From Harmonia axyridis (lineage: Eukaryota; Arthropoda; Insecta; Coleoptera; Coccinellidae): a stretch of 64,000 bases of DNA. The stretch's first letter is position 1; every line of letters begins with the position of its first letter. A model generated the notes under the pieces. That model did not search any database, was not told the origin of the DNA, and was given only the letters and a program-made list of their open reading frames with translations. The position numbers and the translations under genes are program-made. The stretch covers positions 38,706,812-38,770,811 of the forward strand of contig NC_059502.1 of the NCBI RefSeq assembly GCF_914767665.1, in the 5' to 3' direction. This document shows positions 59,806 through 64,000 of the stretch, piece after piece.

Positions 59806-59849
59806 GCGGGGATGGTCAAGAACTGGAGGGTCTCAGAAGAACCATCCAT
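59774..59849. repeat. Perfect 32-bp inverted repeat with 12-base loop
   Basis: Arms 59774-59805 and 59818-59849 are exact reverse complements (ATGGATGGTTCTTCTGAGAC... and back). The loop is GCGGGGATGGTC. It marks the 5' junction of the plus-strand LINE. Confidence 0.95.
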
Positions 59850-61414
59850 GTCAGACCATATGGCAATAGAATTCAACGTTGAAGCAACTGCTTCAGCTGA
59901 TGTTGAGTGCAGGATACCCAGGAAGACAGACTGGGAACTTTACATAGCCCACATGAGTTCTGATCTGAAGGGCCTGAAATACAACAACAGCTCCAATGAG
60001 GATCTGGAGAACGCCTCTGCTCACTGCACATCATGTCTGAAGAGGGCATTTGAAAACAGTTGTCCACTCAGGAAGTAAATGATCTCCAGAGACGTCCCTT
60101 GGTGGAACAATCATCTTGAAAACCTCAAGAAAACTGCTAGAAAAGCCTTCAACAAGGCTAAGCGAGAAGGCAGCTGGAATGCCTACAGACTAGCCCTGAC
60201 CAACTACAACAAAGAGGTCAGGAAAGCCAAAAGGCAGTCCTGGAGAAGCTTCTGTGAGGGAATAGATAAAAGGTACTATCTAAGGATCACTCAAACCCAA
60301 TTGGCCAAATAAAGAAGCCATGTGGGGAATTTACGAATGATCCTCAAGAGAGCCTAAGAGCTCTACTAGAGACTCACTTTGCTGGCTCCAGGCAGATTAC
60401 CAGTGAAGATGAGGCCCCCGCTGGGGAAGTATACAACCCCACCAGGTGGGATTCTCAGAAAGCTGGTAGACTATTCACACCAGAAAGAATTGAATGGGCG
60501 ATAAAGAGCTTTAAGCCCTTCAAATCAGCAGGCATGGATGGTATTTTTCCAGCCATGCTTCAGAAAGGTGTTGAAGTGCTTATAGCCCCGATAACTGAGC
60601 TCTTCAAGGCCAGCTTTACAGGGCGAGGGTAGTATTCATACCCAAAGAGGGTCGAAAAGGCTCCCCAGAGCCTAAATCCTATCGACCCATATGCCTCACC
60701 TCCTTTCTTCTGAAAACCATGGCGAAAATAATTGACAACAACATAAGAGGCAGTTTAAAACTCCACAGCAAACAGTTTGCTTATAGAGCGGGTAGATCTA
60801 CTGTAGACGCCCTTCATCATCTTCTTAGAGAGGTGGAAGGCACCCTCAACGCAAAGGAGATTCTGCTTGCAATGTTCGGTGATATCGGAGGGGCCTTTGA
60901 CAATACCCTACATACCTCCATATGCAATGCAGCCAAAAGGAAAGGGATAGAACCCTCCACTGTTAAGTGGATATCAGCTATGTTGAAAGGACGAACCGTT
61001 ACAGCCTATCTGGGAGAAACCGAAGTGACTGTGCTGACGTGCAGGGGATGCCCTCAGGGAGGGGTTCTATCACCCCTGCTGTGGAGCTTGGTCATGGATG
61101 GCCTCTTGGAGAGGCTTACAACAGGCGGATTTAACGTCCAGGCTTACGCCGACGACATAGTGGTGACGGTTAGAGGCAAGCATGGGGGCCCAATAAGTAG
61201 CCCAATGCAACTTGCTCTCAAAACTATTGAAAATTGGTGCGAGGAAGAGGGGCTTACTGCCAACCCCTCGAAAACATCAATAATCCCGTTCACTAGAAGA
61301 AGGAATCTCGACCTCAGAGCTCTGGCCTTAAATGGTCAGACTCTGCACTTCTCTAGTGAGTGTAAATATCTAGGTGTTATCCTAGACAGTAAACTGAACT
61401 GGGAAAACATATAG
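59806..61414 (+). pseudogene. LINE ORF2: endonuclease end and reverse transcriptase (broken)
   Basis: Reading passes SDHMAIEF (end of endonuclease), an in-frame TAA at 60076-60078, PWWNNHLENLKKTARKAFNKA, a frameshift near 60275-60312, and FKPFKSAGMDGIFPAML. A small deletion follows near 60625. Then VVFIPKEGRKG, SYRPICLTSFLLKT, AYRAGRSTVDA, DIGGAFDNT, GCPQGGVLSPLLW and the box YADD appear (near 61147). A frameshift after NWENI at about 61405 ends this part. Confidence 0.82.
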
Positions 61415-61417
61415 ATA

Positions 61418-62763
61418 AGACTCTTTCCAGAGCCACGGCGGCTATGTGGGCATGCAAGAGACTCTTTGGAAAGACATGGGGAGTGAAACCGAAAATGGTA
61501 CTGTGGTTATACACAGCGGTGGTACGCCCTATTGTCACCTATGCATCTCTAGCATGGTGGACAAAAACCGAGGAGGTCACCACACGCATCAGGTTGCAGA
61601 AAATGCAAAAGCTGGCGTGTATTGGTGTCACAGGAGCTATGCGCACAGCTCCTACGGCAGCGCTGGAGGTCATACTAGACTTGCCTCCCTTACACCTACA
61701 TGTGAGGAAATGTAGCCTTCTCGAAGCAATAAGGATCTCCCATAATGGAAAGCTCCTTCCTGGGAACTGGGTTGGACATATGAGGATACTGAATCAACTA
61801 GATTCAAACCTCCTCGCAAAAACTTCAGATATTATGCCAACCACCTACGATTTTGAAACGCCCTTTGAAACGGTTATAAATGACCGTCATAGTGCAATAA
61901 GTTTCATAAATCGTCTGGACAAAAAGTCATCCATATGGTTTACAGATGGATCAAAAACAGAGAAGGGCACCGGCATTGGGATATATGGACCTAGAATGAG
62001 GATCTCTAAAGCCCTGGGAAGTAAGCCCTCGATTCTACAGACCGAGATAATGGCTGTTTATTTATGCGCCCAGGAGTGTCTCAAAATGAACCTCAAAGGG
62101 GCGCATATCTACATCACCACGGACAGCCAAACCACGCTGAGATCCCTGGAATCGTGCTGTCAGGGGTCTCTGCTGACTTGGGAGTGCCGTAACACCATAA
62201 AGCAACTGGCCAGAGGAAATAAGGTGACTCTACTATGGGTACCAGGGCACTGTGGGGTTGAAGGAAATGAGAGAGCGGACGAGCTTGCAAAAAGTGCATC
62301 AAGGTTAAGACCTGCTGGACCTGAGCTTTTCTTTGGGATAGGAAAAGACCAATACAAAGCTGCGGTCCAGCTATGGGAGTTGAACAGTAGGACAATCCAC
62401 TGGACTAACACTCCTAGACTTGCTCAGGCAAAGAAATTCGTGAAGATTTCACCTACTTACACCAGAAAACTCCTGAAGCTTTCACGAGCGGAGCTTCGGG
62501 TGATGGTGGGACTGCTGACGGGGCACTGTCGGTACAAACATCATTTGTACCGTATGGGTAAGTCAGCAGACGAGATTTGCAGACTCTGTGGATCGGAAGT
62601 AGAAACGGCTGAACACTTGATATGCAAGTGTCCAGAGCTGGCTGGCCTAAGAACCACTCACATGGGCAAGCCGGTCCTGGATACCAGAGAGGTAATGGCT
62701 AAGGCCCCTAGGGAGGTTGTCAATTTTATTAACATCGTTGACGACCTCCCTGGGTTTCTATGA
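61418..62763 (+). pseudogene. LINE ORF2 continuation: thumb, RNase H and CCHC
   Basis: The frame is open from about 61418. It continues the RT thumb (AAMWACKRLFGKTWG, VRPIVTYASLAWW). RNase H is complete, with WFTDGSKT (Asp), a Glu in LQTEIMAVY, TTDSQTTL (Asp) and NERADELAK (Asp). The C-terminal knuckle CRLCGSEVETAEHLICKC follows. This part has no stop, but it has lost its link to the RT by a frameshift. Confidence 0.85.
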
Positions 62764-62862
62764 ATGAGTAGGGTAGTGAACAAAAGATCTGCATGGTCGC
62801 AGTTCCCGGAAGGCTTACCGAAGCAAAACGACCCCAGTTCAAATAATAATAATAATAATAAT

Positions 62863-63718
62863 AGTCAAAATGCGACAAGGAATTCCGTAGATATAGCCGT
62901 TCAAATTTTTTTTCTGAAGATTTCGAAACTTTCAATTTAATCTGAATGAAATGTTAAATAACAATTTCAAGAGTAGTAATGAATATTATATGGATAGCTC
63001 AACCAGAAATATTAAAATTTCAAACAAAATATCTTGAAAAAATTATCCAATATTTGCTAGATCACACAACCGACGAGTTTGGCTTAAGCCTAAGTGGGCT
63101 TCGGATGAATATGCATTTGCATAACTGCGTATTGCAATGTATATTTCAGTTGAAGTTCATATTTCAATCATTTTCTGTTTTGAATGCACATTTCCAAGGT
63201 AAAATTTGTTTTTAAACCAGAACATTTCTAATAGAACCGTTCTTTTGGCAAATCCCAAAGAGTTTTCATGACTTTTTATGACCTACCCAACCCGCAAAGA
63301 ATGCAGTATTCGGAGAAAATATTTATCCCAAATAATGACATTAACAACATCTAGTAAGAAAGATAGTTAACCTGAATAAAAATAAATTCTGAACCATCAA
63401 ACTAACTCAAATTATGAACGACTTGAACGACTTAAATAATATTTGATTTTCCACTACGGTACGAAGCAGTATGACCAGATTGGCATATGGTAAATCTACT
63501 AAATTTGCCGCAGACATCTACCAACATCGTTCTGAAAACTACCAAATATTTACTAACATTCTTTTTGACAAAATTTCACAGATGATGCTGCATTAAATTT
63601 TCTCATTATTCGTAAAATCGTCGTAAAAATCGTTTCTGTCATTCTTTTTTTAGTGCCTACTGGAATATTTCTTTGGACAAGTATCAGAGCAATGAGAATT
63701 TAAATGAAAATATGAATT
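62863..63718. other. AT-rich intergenic sequence
   Basis: I see no gene, transposon end or repeat that I can support here. The longest open frame (62979-63215, plus) lacks recognisable features. Confidence 0.6.
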
Positions 63719-63975
63719 TCACCATGGAAGAATCCTAATGGAACTTTTTTGCGTATCAATTTCTTGACCCTTAACGTGTTTATTGTTATTATTTGAATTT
63801 TCACTGTCGTTTACCTAACTCTGTGAATAATACTATTGTTTTTTAATCGACTACGGGATACTAAACTAATAAAATTTTGAGATTTTATTCTTCACGACCT
63901 TTATACCTGCTTCCGTTAGTATTTTGTTCAAATAAATACTTCATTATTTAACTATAGTATAAAACGAAGAACCAA
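63719..63975 (-). repeat. 260-bp dispersed repeat, copy 2
   Basis: The reverse-oriented partner of 50909-51173. The outer edge is GTTGGTTCTTCG on the minus strand at 63975. The flanks differ between copies: CATTCAGT outside copy 1 and GATCACAT outside copy 2. No shared target duplication is evident. Confidence 0.8.
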
Positions 63976-64000
63976 CGATCACATAAGTGGATACATAAAA

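Larger units (their letters stand above)
59806..62862 (+). mobile_element. LOA/I-superfamily LINE with RNase H, degraded
   Basis: It begins near the end of the endonuclease, runs through RT, RNase H and a C-terminal zinc knuckle, and ends in (AAT)n at 62842-62862. Several lesions disrupt the ORF. Presence of RNase H after RT and the R1-like RT box place it in the I/LOA-type group. Confidence 0.85.

Noticed and set aside
50909..63975. Polinton/Maverick or other giant DNA transposon bounded by inverted repeats
   Set aside because: No DNA polymerase B, capsid, packaging ATPase or transposase is visible between the repeats, only fragments of unrelated retroelements.

Overview
The window is an AT-rich eukaryotic, almost certainly arthropod (most likely insect) repeat cluster. 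The evidence is an env-bearing errantivirus-like Gypsy element, a BEL/Pao element, R1-, R4/Dong- and jockey/CR1-like LINEs, Penelope-like elements (PLEs), and one intron-bearing decayed gene family with introns of 55-78 nt. I see no bacterial operon structure, no tRNA or rRNA gene and no confidently identified intact host gene.

Layout. 1-3809: 3' part of an errantivirus-like element (RT, RNase H, a macrodomain, a basic tail, a frameshifted env and a probable 3' LTR). 3811-7838: (TA)n, an A-tailed retroelement scrap and a full-length LINE on the minus strand. 7839-22322: a stack of insertions. It holds a PLE fragment, a short-LTR Gypsy element (identical 173-bp LTRs at 9371 and 18091) with a second full-length LINE inside its integrase gene, and another PLE split by a 5'-truncated LINE. 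22431-33872: a second Gypsy element in tandem form, LTR-internal-LTR-internal-LTR, with a 5516-bp period. 33921-42299: PLE copies arranged as a nearly perfect 3.7-kb inverted repeat, with two intact 843-codon ORFs. 42318-48330: an R4/Dong-like LINE, a BEL/Pao fragment and a 5'-truncated LINE. 48331-49990: two decayed copies of an intron-bearing gene of unknown function. 50-64 kb: AT-rich DNA with foldbacks, a TA-flanked MITE, fragments of CR1-like and R1-like LINEs, a Gypsy remnant lacking RT, a LOA/I-like LINE with RNase H, and a 260-bp repeat present in inverted orientation at 50.9 and 63.7 kb.

How it fits together. Most elements in the first 44 kb abut (TA)n runs, so the locus looks like a microsatellite that repeatedly received insertions. 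The PLEs carry a hammerhead-ribozyme-like motif in their 3' region (six occurrences, with compensatory changes between two families). They also share a terminal motif at the (TA)n junctions.

The most notable single feature is a TARG1/OARD1-like macrodomain fused in frame downstream of RNase H in the env-bearing Gypsy element at the left edge. It retains the expected catalytic Lys and Asp. The most unusual non-coding features are an array of about seven primer-binding-site-like units in the leader of the tandem Gypsy element, and the long PLE palindrome. Large near-identical tandem and inverted repeats can be assembly artefacts, so their copy number and orientation need long-read support.
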